A stretch of 64,000 nt of DNA from Chitinophagaceae bacterium (lineage in GTDB: Bacteria; Bacteroidota; Bacteroidia; Chitinophagales; Chitinophagaceae), in contig JADKKA010000019.1 in NCBI GenBank assembly GCA_016720745.1, forward strand, positions 496,001 to 560,000, written 5' to 3'. The notes beneath the pieces were generated by a model. The model made no database searches. It was not told the origin of the DNA and saw nothing but the letters and a program-made list of their open reading frames with translations. The translations under genes were made by a program, and so were the position numbers. This document shows, one piece after another, positions 42,937 to 52,331 of this stretch (positions are counted from its first letter, which is position 1; each line of letters opens with the position of its first letter).

Positions 42937-45555
42937 ATGAAAAAAATCTGTTTGTTTGCCATTCCCTTTATTCTGTCATTGTCTGGTCTTTCGCAGGATT
43001 ATCGGTCTCTGCCCATGTGGAATCCGGCCCTATCATTTGAAACCAGGGTCAATGATGTGGTCAGCCGTTTGACACTGGAAGAAAAAGTAGCACAGATGCT
43101 GAATGCCACTCCGGCCATTCCCCGCTTAGGCATTCCGGCCTACGACTGGTGGAATGAAGTGTTACATGGTGTTGCCCGTACACCTTATAAAGTGACTTCG
43201 TACCCACAAGCGATCGCCATGGCTGCTACTTGGGATTCTACTTCATTGTACCGGATGGCTGATTTCAGCGCACTCGAAGGAAGGGCGATTCAAAACAAGT
43301 CTATTGCATTGGGAAAAACCGGTGACCGGTATGTCGGATTGACTTACTGGACGCCGAATATTAATATATTCAGAGATCCCCGCTGGGGCAGGGGACAGGA
43401 AACCTATGGAGAAGATCCTTTTCTCACTGCCATGCTGGCCAAAGCATTTGTGCGTGGTTTACAGGGAGAAGATAAAAAGTATTTAAAAGCAGCGGCCTGT
43501 GCGAAACATTTTGCAGTGCACAGCGGGCCCGAACCCAGCAGGCATTCAGATAATTTTGACCCAAGCACCTATGATCTCTGGGATACTTATTTACCGGCCT
43601 TCAAAGAATTGATCGTAAATGCAAATGTGGCGGGAGTGATGTGCGCCTATAATGCCATCAACACCCAGCCCTGCTGTGCCAACGACCAACTGATGAATGA
43701 TATCCTGCGCAAGCAGTGGAAATTCACGGGTTATGTAACCAGTGATTGCTGGGCAGTGGATGATTTTTATAAATACCACAAAACACATAAAGATGCCACA
43801 ACATCCGCGGTGGATGCTGTTTTGCATGGAACGGATATCGAATGCGGACAAACTGTATATAAAACCCTGCTGGATGCCGTTAAAACTGGGTTGATAAAGG
43901 AAGCACAGCTTGATATCTCTTTGAAAAGACTCTTCCTGATCCGTTATCGTTTGGGAATGTTTGATCCGCCGGAGAAGGTGAAGTTTGCACAAACGCCGGC
44001 ATCCGTGCTGGAAGCACCTGCGCACAAAGCACATGCATTGAAAATGGCACAGCAATCTGTTGTATTGCTGAAGAATGAGAACAATACTTTGCCTCTTAAA
44101 AAAACAATCCGTAAAGTCGCTGTGATCGGGCCTAATGCTGATAATGCAATTGCCGTATTGGGAAATTATAACGGACAGCCCTCAGAAGTGGTAAGTGCTT
44201 TGAAGGGAATCAAAGATAAGCTGGGAAATGCAGTAGAAGTAGTTTACGAAAAGGCCATCAATTTTACTAATGATACATTATTGGTTTTTGAAGATATCAG
44301 CAACCAGTACAGTTGGGAAGGAAAGCAGGGGTTCAGGGCGGAATATTTTGATGGTCGTGAATTAAAAGGAGCGCCAATCGTAAGGACGGAAACTGCAGCA
44401 GATCATTTCTGGCAGGAAGGAGAAGCCGTGACAGGAGCGATCAGGGCCAATAATTTTTCTGCAAGGTACCAGACCAATTTTACAGCCAAAGAAAATGGCA
44501 GTATCAGTTTTGAAGTGGAAGCTGATGATGGCTATCGCCTCTTGGTGAATGAGACGGAAGTGATCAATGCCTGGCAGCGGAATCGCTGGGGAGCCAGGAA
44601 CTGGCAATTGAAAACACAAAAGGATTCTGTTTACAATATTAAACTGGAATACTGGCAGGGAGAAGGGAAGGCAAATGTCAGGTTAAGAGCAGGGCATTTC
44701 CGGAAAACTGATTTTAATGCACTGGCTCAGCGATTGAGCGATGCAGATGCCATCATTTTTGCAGGAGGGATCTCTCCGCAGCTGGAAGGAGAGGAAATGA
44801 GAGTAGATTATCCGGGTTTTAACGGAGGCGACAGAACAACGATCCAGTTACCCGCTGTACAAACGGAACTAATGAAATCATTGCAAAAAACCGGGAAGCC
44901 GCTTGTCTTTGTGATGATGACCGGCAGTGCCATCGCCATTCCATGGGAAAATGAGCATGTACCGGCGATCATCAATGCCTGGTATGGCGGGCAAAGTGCA
45001 GGTACCTCTATTGCTGATGTATTGTTTGGCGATTACAATCCGGCCGGAAGACTACCGGTTACTTTTTATAAATCAGATACTGATCTTCCCGGATTCAGTG
45101 ATTATTCTATGGATGGCCGCACTTACCGGTATTTCCGTGGCGAGCCACTTTATCCTTTTGGTTACGGACTCAGTTATACCCGTTTTAATTACAGCAACCT
45201 GGTTCTTCCCAAAGCGGTAGTCCTGGGAAAGAAAGTAATGGTAACTGTATCTGTCAAAAACACTGGCAGCAGGGATGGAGAAGAAGTGGTTCAGCTCTAC
45301 ACTGCTCATCAGTATATCAAGGGAAAAACACCGGTGAGGGCTTTGAAAGGATTTAAACGTATATTTCTGAAAGCAGGGGAGACAAAACAGATTCAGTTTA
45401 TGCTGTCTGCTGCTGATCTGTCGCTGACCGGGGAAGAATCCGGAAAGTTATTCCAGCCCAAAGGAAAAATAGATATCAGTGTGGGAGGCGGACAGCCAGG
45501 GGTAAAGAATTTCACGACCAGTAATGTGCTGACAAAACAATTGATCGTCTTTTAA
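42937..45555 (+). CDS. GH3 beta-xylosidase-like enzyme with PA14 insert
   Basis: The 872-residue product has a signal peptide (CLFAIPFILSLSGLSQ). The GH3 barrel has WWNEVLHGVAR, TPNINIFRDPRWGRGQETYGEDP, CAKHFAVHSGPE and nucleophile D270 in YVTSDCWAVDDF. The second domain starts near residue 375 (SVVLLKNENNTLPL) and is interrupted by a PA14-type beta domain at about 455-590 (FRAEYFDGRELKGA, FEVEADDGYRLLVN). It resumes with GGISPQLEGEEM and YGGQSAGTSIADVLFGDYNPAGRLPVTFY. A fibronectin-III-like end follows (VKNTGSRDGEEVVQLY). The SDCW/GEEM features match xylan 1,4-beta-xylosidases of the plant-cell-wall type. It lies six bases after GH115. Confidence 0.94.
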   Translation: MKKICLFAIPFILSLSGLSQDYRSLPMWNPALSFETRVNDVVSRLTLEEKVAQMLNATPAIPRLGIPAYDWWNEVLHGVARTPYKVTSYPQAIAMAATWDSTSLYRMADFSALEGRAIQNKSIALGKTGDRYVGLTYWTPNINIFRDPRWGRGQETYGEDPFLTAMLAKAFVRGLQGEDKKYLKAAACAKHFAVHSGPEPSRHSDNFDPSTYDLWDTYLPAFKELIVNANVAGVMCAYNAINTQPCCANDQLMNDILRKQWKFTGYVTSDCWAVDDFYKYHKTHKDATTSAVDAVLHGTDIECGQTVYKTLLDAVKTGLIKEAQLDISLKRLFLIRYRLGMFDPPEKVKFAQTPASVLEAPAHKAHALKMAQQSVVLLKNENNTLPLKKTIRKVAVIGPNADNAIAVLGNYNGQPSEVVSALKGIKDKLGNAVEVVYEKAINFTNDTLLVFEDISNQYSWEGKQGFRAEYFDGRELKGAPIVRTETAADHFWQEGEAVTGAIRANNFSARYQTNFTAKENGSISFEVEADDGYRLLVNETEVINAWQRNRWGARNWQLKTQKDSVYNIKLEYWQGEGKANVRLRAGHFRKTDFNALAQRLSDADAIIFAGGISPQLEGEEMRVDYPGFNGGDRTTIQLPAVQTELMKSLQKTGKPLVFVMMTGSAIAIPWENEHVPAIINAWYGGQSAGTSIADVLFGDYNPAGRLPVTFYKSDTDLPGFSDYSMDGRTYRYFRGEPLYPFGYGLSYTRFNYSNLVLPKAVVLGKKVMVTVSVKNTGSRDGEEVVQLYTAHQYIKGKTPVRALKGFKRIFLKAGETKQIQFMLSAADLSLTGEESGKLFQPKGKIDISVGGGQPGVKNFTTSNVLTKQLIVF

Positions 45556-45574
45556 ATTATATAAACCTGATAGT

Positions 45575-46753
45575 ATGGGTAAGCATAAAGCAAACAGAAG
45601 AAAATTCCTTCAGGAAGTAACAAAGGCATCTGGTATTATGATGTTGTCGCCATTGGCCGGTGAATTTAAGTTTATGGAATCAGCCCCCCGGGCAGTTGAA
45701 CCGGTGATTGCTCCTGGTAAAATAAAATTTGCAGTTATTAATATCAACCATCCTCATATCTATGGCATGACTTCCGCCATAAAAAGAGGGGGCGGGGAAC
45801 TGGTTGCCTTGTATGCCAAAGAAGAAGACCTGGCAACCGCTTATTTAAAATCCTTTCCGGAAGCAAAAAGGGTAAGCAATGAAAAAGAAATTCTGGAAGA
45901 TCCTTCTATTCACCTTGTTTTAAGTTCTGGTATACCGGATGAAAGAGCACCCCTGGGTATCCGCGTCATGAAACACGGGAAAGATTACTTAACAGATAAA
46001 CCGGGCATCATCACTCTGGAAGAACTGGCCGAAGTAAGAAAAGTGCAGAAGCAAACCAAACGGATTTATTCCATCATGTACAGTGAAAGACTGGAGAATA
46101 AAGGAACGGAGAAAGCCAGTCAGCTCGTGAAGGCTGGTGCTATTGGACAGGTGATCCAAACCATCAATATCGCTCCGCACCGGATCAATAATAGTATTGG
46201 TAAAACCGGACTGGCAGTGAGACCAGACTGGTTCTGGGATAAAAAACGGTACGGAGGAATCATTACAGATATCGGTTCTCATCAATTTGATCAGTACCTG
46301 CATTTTACCGGCTCCACGGAAGCAGAAGTGCTGATGTCGCAGGTAGGGAATTTTCATCATCCGGAAGCGCCATTGTTTGAGGATTTCGGGGATGTGATGC
46401 TGAGCGGAAATGGCGGAGTTGGTTATATACGGATAGACTGGTTTACACCGGATGCACTGGATAGCTGGGGCGATGGTAGATTAACCATCATGGGTACAGA
46501 TGGTTATATTGAAGTAAGAAAAAATACAGATATCCTTTCCGGACATAAAGGTGGAAATCAATTGTACCTCGTGAATAAGAAGGAAATGATCCATATGGAT
46601 TGTAACAATGAGAATCTGCCTTTCGGGCCTTTGTTTGTGGATGATGTAGTAAACAGAACAGAAACTGCCATGTCGCAGGCCCATTGTTTACTGGCCACAG
46701 AGCTGGCCCTGAAGGCCCAGAAAAAAGCAAGGATGATTAATTTAAAAAAATAG
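45575..46753 (+). CDS. Tat-exported Gfo/Idh/MocA-family oxidoreductase (atypical nucleotide loop)
   Basis: The 392-residue product has a twin-arginine leader (NRRKFLQEVTKASG, R8-R9). Mature residues 48-180 form a Rossmann-like domain, but the usual GxGxxG is replaced by VININHPHIYGM. The family EKP motif is DKP (D141-P143). The C-terminal part has the beta-sheet domain of MocA proteins with GGIITDIGSHQFDQYLHF, which carries the conserved D…H pair, and IMGTDGYIEVR. Members act on sugars or cyclitols with bound NAD(P); some Tat-exported ones deglycosylate by a redox route. The substrate is unknown. It is 20 bases after GH3 and 34 before a second family member. Confidence 0.88.
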   Translation: MGKHKANRRKFLQEVTKASGIMMLSPLAGEFKFMESAPRAVEPVIAPGKIKFAVININHPHIYGMTSAIKRGGGELVALYAKEEDLATAYLKSFPEAKRVSNEKEILEDPSIHLVLSSGIPDERAPLGIRVMKHGKDYLTDKPGIITLEELAEVRKVQKQTKRIYSIMYSERLENKGTEKASQLVKAGAIGQVIQTINIAPHRINNSIGKTGLAVRPDWFWDKKRYGGIITDIGSHQFDQYLHFTGSTEAEVLMSQVGNFHHPEAPLFEDFGDVMLSGNGGVGYIRIDWFTPDALDSWGDGRLTIMGTDGYIEVRKNTDILSGHKGGNQLYLVNKKEMIHMDCNNENLPFGPLFVDDVVNRTETAMSQAHCLLATELALKAQKKARMINLKK

Positions 46754-46786
46754 AGCCGGGAATCGTAAATATTAAATGCTGTAGAG

Positions 46787-48214
46787 ATGAAAAATAAAAA
46801 GCAACCATACAGTCCTTCTTTAGATATGGGTACACACAATATGGATCGCAGGAAATTCCTGAATCAAACAGTCAAAGCGGCTATTGGTACTGGTATTGCT
46901 ATGGGTTTGCCCTCTATTGTTCCTGCATCAGTATTTGGAAGCAATGCACCCAGTAACCGGATCAATGTAGCAGCCATTGGTGCCGGCCGGATTTCCAGGG
47001 GACATGATATGCCGGGTGTATGGAAACATGCGCATGCGCAAATAATGGCTGTTTGTGATGTGGATAGTAAGAGAGCTGCAGAAGGACAAAAACTGGTCAA
47101 TGAGTTCTATACCAAAAGAGATGGCAAACCCTTCGACGGTGTAAAAGTTTATACTGATTACCGGGAGTTATTACTGAATAAGGATATTGATGCGGTATTG
47201 ATCAGCACACCGGATCATTCTCATGCCATGATCGGTGTGGCAGCAGCAAGGGCAGGGAAACATATTTACATGCAAAAGCCGGCTTCCCTCACTATTGCGG
47301 AAGGCAGGGTAATGACAGACGTGATCAATCAGACTGCCGTAAAATTTCAGATAGGCAGTCAGCAAAGAAGTGCAGAACAGTTCAGGTATGCTGCTGAACT
47401 GGTACGGAATGGCAGGATCGGCGATTTGAAAAATGTATATGTGGGTTTGCCTGGTGATCCTCCGGGGGGTAATAAAAATGAAATGCCCATACCTGCAGGA
47501 TTTGATTACAATATGTGGCTTGGCTCAACCCCTGATGTGTTTTATACCGAAGAAAGGGTGCATCCGCAAAAAGATTATAGCCGCCCCGGCTGGTTACGCT
47601 GCGAACAGTTTGGTGCCGGCATGATCACCGGCTGGGGGTCACACCATATTGACAGTGCTCATTGGGGAATGGGAATGGAAAAAAGCGGACCAGTGGAAAT
47701 CTGGTGCGATAAAGTGGAGTTCAATACCGGCGGACTCTGGGATGTGCATGGCATATTCAGAACAGGTGCCCGTTATAAAAACGGTGTGATCATGGCCGTT
47801 AGTAATGAATTTCCTAATGGAATAAAATTCGAAGGAACGAAGGGATGGATTTTTGTCTCCCGTGGCGATTACCAGGCCACCAGCAGTGATCCTACTAAGC
47901 CAGGTGAGCAGGCGAAGAAAATTGATGCAAGCGATCCGAAAATCCTGACTTCTGTGATCGGCGAAAAAGAATTTCACTTTACGGTAAGCAGTGACCATCA
48001 TGGGAACTGGCTGGAAGCGATCAGGGATAATAAGTCCGCCATTGCACCGGTAGACGAAGCCCACCGGTCCTGTTCGGCCTGTTTGCTCCATCATATTTCC
48101 ATGAAGCTGAAAAGAAAATTGCAATGGAGTCCGGAAAAAGAACAATTCGTCAATGACGCGGAGGCAACAGCCATGCTGAGCCGGACACAACGAAAGGGAT
48201 TTGAAGTAAAATAA
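46787..48214 (+). CDS. Tat-exported Gfo/Idh/MocA-family oxidoreductase (second copy, distinct subtype)
   Basis: The 475-residue product carries RRKFLNQTVKAAIGTGIAMG, a clear Tat leader. The true start may be the Met at codon 19 (46841, MDRRKF). Unlike its neighbour it keeps a glycine loop (AAIGAGRISRG), has ISTPDHSHAMIGVAAARAGKHIY and reads QKP instead of EKP. The C-terminal domain shows GWGSHHIDSAHWGMG, the D…H catalytic-like pair, and GIKFEGTKGWIFVSRG. This subtype is common in Bacteroidota and Planctomycetota polysaccharide loci, with few characterised members. A cupin gene follows after 22 bases. Confidence 0.9.
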   Translation: MKNKKQPYSPSLDMGTHNMDRRKFLNQTVKAAIGTGIAMGLPSIVPASVFGSNAPSNRINVAAIGAGRISRGHDMPGVWKHAHAQIMAVCDVDSKRAAEGQKLVNEFYTKRDGKPFDGVKVYTDYRELLLNKDIDAVLISTPDHSHAMIGVAAARAGKHIYMQKPASLTIAEGRVMTDVINQTAVKFQIGSQQRSAEQFRYAAELVRNGRIGDLKNVYVGLPGDPPGGNKNEMPIPAGFDYNMWLGSTPDVFYTEERVHPQKDYSRPGWLRCEQFGAGMITGWGSHHIDSAHWGMGMEKSGPVEIWCDKVEFNTGGLWDVHGIFRTGARYKNGVIMAVSNEFPNGIKFEGTKGWIFVSRGDYQATSSDPTKPGEQAKKIDASDPKILTSVIGEKEFHFTVSSDHHGNWLEAIRDNKSAIAPVDEAHRSCSACLLHHISMKLKRKLQWSPEKEQFVNDAEATAMLSRTQRKGFEVK

Positions 48215-48236
48215 GAGGTTGCTAAAATGTAAAGGC

Positions 48237-48989
48237 ATGAAAAAAATATTATTTCTCTTCATTTTTATTCCCGTTATCTGCCGTGCACAGACTGATTCAA
48301 TACAGTCGGGTCTGTATAAATTCACCAGGCCTGTTGCAAAAATTGACGGGATCAGTTCCAAAGCCTTGTACGAAGGGAAAGCACATGACTTTGAATGGAT
48401 GCAGCTGAATGTAAACCTGATCCATTCTACCGATCTGGTTAAACAGCAGGTGCCAGCTAATGAAGAGCATCTGCTGATCCTGAAATCAGGCATCTTCCAT
48501 ATTCAGCTGGGCAAGGAGGTATATACCCTTCGCCCTGGCAGTGTGGCGGTAATGATGCCCGGAGAAAAATATGCGATCAGTTGCGAGTACCCCGGGGAAT
48601 ATTTTACAATGAAGTACAGGGGGGCAACAGCGAAGGAAACAGATCCCAAATACAAAAAATCATTTGTAAAAATCTACGACAGTATTCCATATAAACCCAA
48701 CAACAAAGGAGGTGGCCGTCGGGATTATTTTGAACAGCCTACTGTCATGCAGAAAAGATTTGAAATGCATGTTACCACCTTAAAAGAAGGATTATGGAGC
48801 CATGATCCGCATACACACCGGGCAGAAGAGATCATTGTGGTGATCAACGGGGATACAGAGATGCTGATCGGGGATAAAACCTATCCCGGTAAAATGGGGG
48901 ATGTTTTTTTCGCAAAATCAAATCTGCTGCATGGGATCCGGAATACCGGACTGGTGCCCTGTATGTATTTCGCGATACAGTTTGAATGA
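48237..48989 (+). CDS. Secreted double-cupin protein
   Basis: The 250-residue product from ATG 48237 starts a signal peptide (KKILFLFIFIPVICRAQ); six upstream codons are ignored. Two cupin barrels are visible. The first, about 70-125, has EHLLILKSGIFHIQLG and LRPGSVAVMMPGEKY, without a full metal site. The second, about 175-245, has HDPHTHRAEEIIVVINGD and GKMGDVFFAKSNLLHGIRN, where HxH, Glu and a later His can hold a metal. Bicupins of this shape include sugar isomerases and oxygenases. Export plus the position after two Tat oxidoreductases suggests that the three act together on a periplasmic sugar; this is inference. Confidence 0.82.
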   Translation: MKKILFLFIFIPVICRAQTDSIQSGLYKFTRPVAKIDGISSKALYEGKAHDFEWMQLNVNLIHSTDLVKQQVPANEEHLLILKSGIFHIQLGKEVYTLRPGSVAVMMPGEKYAISCEYPGEYFTMKYRGATAKETDPKYKKSFVKIYDSIPYKPNNKGGGRRDYFEQPTVMQKRFEMHVTTLKEGLWSHDPHTHRAEEIIVVINGDTEMLIGDKTYPGKMGDVFFAKSNLLHGIRNTGLVPCMYFAIQFE

Positions 48990-49267
48990 AGCTAACAGTT
49001 GGAAGGGTGAATTTCAGGGAAAATACTGCTGGCAGCACTTGTTCAGGAGGGAAAGAGGCATTGAAAAGGGAAGAATATTACTACAATGATGCGGGGTTCA
49101 AAATTTTACAGTGTTGAATAATACAAGCCTGCGAGCAGCGGGAGTCTTAAATTGCCAATACTGCTTTGGGAAACATATTTAGACATACTGTGAGGTTACC
49201 AAATCCGCTAACAGAGAAAAATGTTTTCGCAAGTGCCCTGCTGATCATCACTCAACAAACTGGTAAG

Positions 49268-50347
49268 ATGAAAAAATTGGCTGTCATTCTACTCTTTTTT
49301 TATGGTCTTCCTGGCTTTGGGCAATACCCTCCTGTTACAATCCCGGGGTCAGAAATCAGAAAGATCAGCTCCACGATCGTTACCGGGCAGGAATATGAGC
49401 TTCATATACTGTTGCCGGGTGGCTACCGGAATAATGAAAAAAAATACCCGGTCGTTTACCTGATGGATGCGCAATGGGATTTTCCGCTGCTGAAGTCCAT
49501 TTATGGACAGCAATACTATGATGGGTTTATTCCGGAGCTGATTATTGTGGGAGTCACCTGGGGTGGAAAGAATCCCAATCCTGACAGTTTACGCGTACGC
49601 GATTATACACCAACCAATGACGGCAGGATACAAAGTGGCGGAGCTGACCGCTTTCTGTCTTTCATGCGGAATGAATTATTTCCCTTCATGGAGAATAATT
49701 ATCGGGCAGATGCTTCCAACCGCAGTATCATGGGTTGTTCCCTGGGAGGCCTGATTACATTATATGCATTATTCACACAACCGGATCTGTTCAAAGGTTA
49801 TGCAGCCGCCAGTCCGGCTATCAGCTGGGATAAAAACATACTGGATCAGTATGAGAAAAAATATTTTGATTCGAAACCTTCGATGCCTGGTCGCTTGTTC
49901 ATGAGTTTTGGATCTGTGGAAAGAGGTCTTCCCCGGTTTCAACAGCTGTCAGCATTGATGAAAGACAGAAATTACCCGGGCTTGCAGGTTAGATCGGTCG
50001 TCCTGGAAAATACAGGTCATTCTGGTACCAAGAGTGAAACTTTCGGTCGTGGTATTCAATACATTTTTGAAAGGCCCCGGTTAAAACTGGACAATGCAGT
50101 CCTGGAAATGTATAAAGGTTTTTATGCTTCGGATAATGGCAGTATGGCAGAAATAAAAATAGACGGACAGGGTCTGATTTTTCAATTCAATCCATCAAAC
50201 AAGTATCTGTTGTATGCATCAGGAGGGTCCGGGTTTTATTCAGACGCGGAATATTTTAACCTGGAGTTTAAACAGGAATCCGGAGTAATAAACGGGTTTC
50301 AGCTCAACAGGTACGGGAGTTCCATTTTTTATAAAAAAATAAAATAG
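49268..50347 (+). CDS. Secreted alpha/beta-hydrolase esterase (IroE/Fes-like fold)
   Basis: The 359-residue product from ATG 49268 (KKLAVILLFFYGLPGFGQ); 34 codons upstream contain no signal and are taken as leader. The hydrolase domain (about 30-270) has YPVVYLMDAQWDF, nucleophile S158 in GCSLGGLITLYA and the catalytic His in ENTGHSG. The fold resembles siderophore esterases and CE1 enzymes of Bacteroidota. The last 85 residues form a separate small beta domain (EMYKGFYASDNG…FQFNPSNKYLLY), as often found at the end of serine-hydrolase proteins in this phylum. In this locus a role in removing acyl groups from xylan is likely. The 278 bases before it (48990-49267) hold no gene and no clear promoter. 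Confidence 0.85.
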   Translation: MKKLAVILLFFYGLPGFGQYPPVTIPGSEIRKISSTIVTGQEYELHILLPGGYRNNEKKYPVVYLMDAQWDFPLLKSIYGQQYYDGFIPELIIVGVTWGGKNPNPDSLRVRDYTPTNDGRIQSGGADRFLSFMRNELFPFMENNYRADASNRSIMGCSLGGLITLYALFTQPDLFKGYAAASPAISWDKNILDQYEKKYFDSKPSMPGRLFMSFGSVERGLPRFQQLSALMKDRNYPGLQVRSVVLENTGHSGTKSETFGRGIQYIFERPRLKLDNAVLEMYKGFYASDNGSMAEIKIDGQGLIFQFNPSNKYLLYASGGSGFYSDAEYFNLEFKQESGVINGFQLNRYGSSIFYKKIK

Positions 50348-50399
50348 ACAGGCGGCTGTATTATTTACAATTCACAATGGCCTGGAAATAAATCAATAC

Positions 50400-52325
50400 A
50401 TGAAAAAAATTTGCTTACTGGTTCTATTATTCTGGCAGATAAGAGGTGCTACTGCTCAGATTGTACTTCCACGACTTGTGAGGGATAGTATGGTCCTGCA
50501 AAGAGATACGAGGTTGAATATCTGGGGCTGGGCCTCTGCTAATGAAAAAGTAACAGTTAAATTCAATCAAAAGACAATTAAGACAAAGGCTGATCAATCC
50601 GGAAACTGGTCAGTTGTTCTTCCTCCTATGGCAGCTGGTGGTCCTTTTACAATGGAACTAACCGGCAAAAACAAACTGACTTTACATGAAATCCTGATCG
50701 GGGATGTTTGGTTTTGTTCCGGACAAAGTAATATGGTACATCAGCTGAATATACATGATGTGACCTATGCCCGGGAAATTGCAACGGCAAACAATCCTGC
50801 CATCAGACAATTTTGGATTCCTACAATGACTAATCTCCAGGCCCCTCAGCCAGATTTTCCGGCAGGAAACTGGAAGTCTGCGGTGGGTGAGGATATCAGG
50901 CCTTTTTCGGCAGTGGCCTACTTCTTTGCCAAAAGACTATATGAAAAAAACCATATACCCATTGGTATCATCAATGCCAGCGTCGGAGGTACGCCCATTG
51001 AAGCATGGACCAGTGAGGAGGGGCTGAAGGAGATGCCATCCATGACGGCTATGATACAAAAGAACAAAGACACATCGTATATAAACAGTACCAACCGTGC
51101 AGCAGCGGCTGTCAATCGCCCACCATTATCCAAAGACGCCGGTCTTACTGCTGCAATAAAATGGTTCGATCCTAATTACAACCCGGCTGGATGGAAGCAA
51201 ATTAATATTCCGGGTTACTGGGAAGACCAGGGTATCAAAGACCTGAACGGAACAGTATGGTATCGCAGAGAGATGGATATTCCAGCTTCTATGATTGGAA
51301 AGGATGCTAAAATCTTTCTGGGACGGATCGTTGATGCTGATGAATTATATATCAATGGAGTCAAAGTGGCCAATACCACTTACCAGTATCCCCAAAGAAG
51401 ATATAAGATCGCTGCGGGTGTATTGAAGACTGGGAAAAACCTTTTTGTAATCCGGGTGACCAATACCGCGGGCAAGGGTGGTTTTGTTCCGGATAAACCC
51501 TACTGTTTGTTTGCCGGGAATGATACCATCGATCTCAAAGGGACCTGGCAATATAAAGTAGGAGAGGTATTTATTCCCCGGCCACCAACAGGTCCATTTG
51601 GCATTGCTGCACAAAACCAGCCTGCTGCTTTATACAATGCCATGGTGGCGCCTGCCATCAAATATGCCATCAAGGGATTTTGCTGGTACCAGGGAGAGTC
51701 CAATGCGGGCCGCCCGGATGAATATGCCCAATTACAGATGGCACAAATAAATGACTGGAGAAGCAAATGGGGACAGGGTGAATTGCCATTCCTCTATGTG
51801 CAACTTCCGGGCTTCATGGATTATAACTATCTCCCTTCGGAAAGCAACTGGGCAAAACTCCGTGAAGCGCAGTTAAAAGCATTGGCTTCACCCATTTCAG
51901 CAATGGTTGTTGCTATTGACCTGGGGGAATGGAATGATATCCATCCTGATAATAAAAAAGAGGTGGGAGAACGTTTAGCGCTGGCAGCTTTCAAATTGAG
52001 TTACGGAGAAAACCTGGTTTATTCAGGACCAGTTTATCAATCGGCCGTTGTTGAAGGAAATAAAATCATCATCAGTTTTTCCCATACCGGAAGCGGACTC
52101 GTGACCAATGATGGAGAACCGCCAGCCGAGTTTGCTATTGCCGGAGCCGACAAAAAATTTGTATGGGCCAGTACGCGGATAGAAAATGGGAAAGTGCTGC
52201 TATGGAATGATAATGTGAAAGAGCCGCTCTATGTACGCTATGCCTGGGCTGATAATCCGGTTAACCCGAACCTTTATAACAAGGAAGGCCTGCCAGCTTC
52301 CCCATTCAGAACCGATAAACCATAA
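50400..52325 (+). CDS. SASA-family carbohydrate acetylesterase, probably acting on acetylxylan
   Basis: The 641-residue product has a signal peptide (CLLVLLFWQIRGATAQ). An SGNH-type esterase domain is split: nucleophile S110 in FCSGQSNM, then VGGTPIEAW, GFCWYQGESNAGRPDEY and the Asp-His dyad in WNDIHPDNKKEVGERLA. Between them, about residues 255-380, sits a GH2-like beta-sandwich (WYRREMDIPASM, RIVDADELYINGVKV). Enzymes with this layout are named sialate O-acetylesterase but in xylan loci act as acetylxylan or acetyl-xylooligomer esterases (CE20 or CE6 like). Location periplasm or surface. It is followed by GH51 after six bases. Confidence 0.9.
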   Translation: MKKICLLVLLFWQIRGATAQIVLPRLVRDSMVLQRDTRLNIWGWASANEKVTVKFNQKTIKTKADQSGNWSVVLPPMAAGGPFTMELTGKNKLTLHEILIGDVWFCSGQSNMVHQLNIHDVTYAREIATANNPAIRQFWIPTMTNLQAPQPDFPAGNWKSAVGEDIRPFSAVAYFFAKRLYEKNHIPIGIINASVGGTPIEAWTSEEGLKEMPSMTAMIQKNKDTSYINSTNRAAAAVNRPPLSKDAGLTAAIKWFDPNYNPAGWKQINIPGYWEDQGIKDLNGTVWYRREMDIPASMIGKDAKIFLGRIVDADELYINGVKVANTTYQYPQRRYKIAAGVLKTGKNLFVIRVTNTAGKGGFVPDKPYCLFAGNDTIDLKGTWQYKVGEVFIPRPPTGPFGIAAQNQPAALYNAMVAPAIKYAIKGFCWYQGESNAGRPDEYAQLQMAQINDWRSKWGQGELPFLYVQLPGFMDYNYLPSESNWAKLREAQLKALASPISAMVVAIDLGEWNDIHPDNKKEVGERLALAAFKLSYGENLVYSGPVYQSAVVEGNKIIISFSHTGSGLVTNDGEPPAEFAIAGADKKFVWASTRIENGKVLLWNDNVKEPLYVRYAWADNPVNPNLYNKEGLPASPFRTDKP

Positions 52326-52331
52326 TATATC

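Noticed and set aside
47639..48493. A 284-codon minus-strand frame opposite the second Gfo/Idh gene and the cupin gene.
   Set aside because: Both plus-strand genes have clear family motifs across this region; the antisense frame is a by-product of codon usage.
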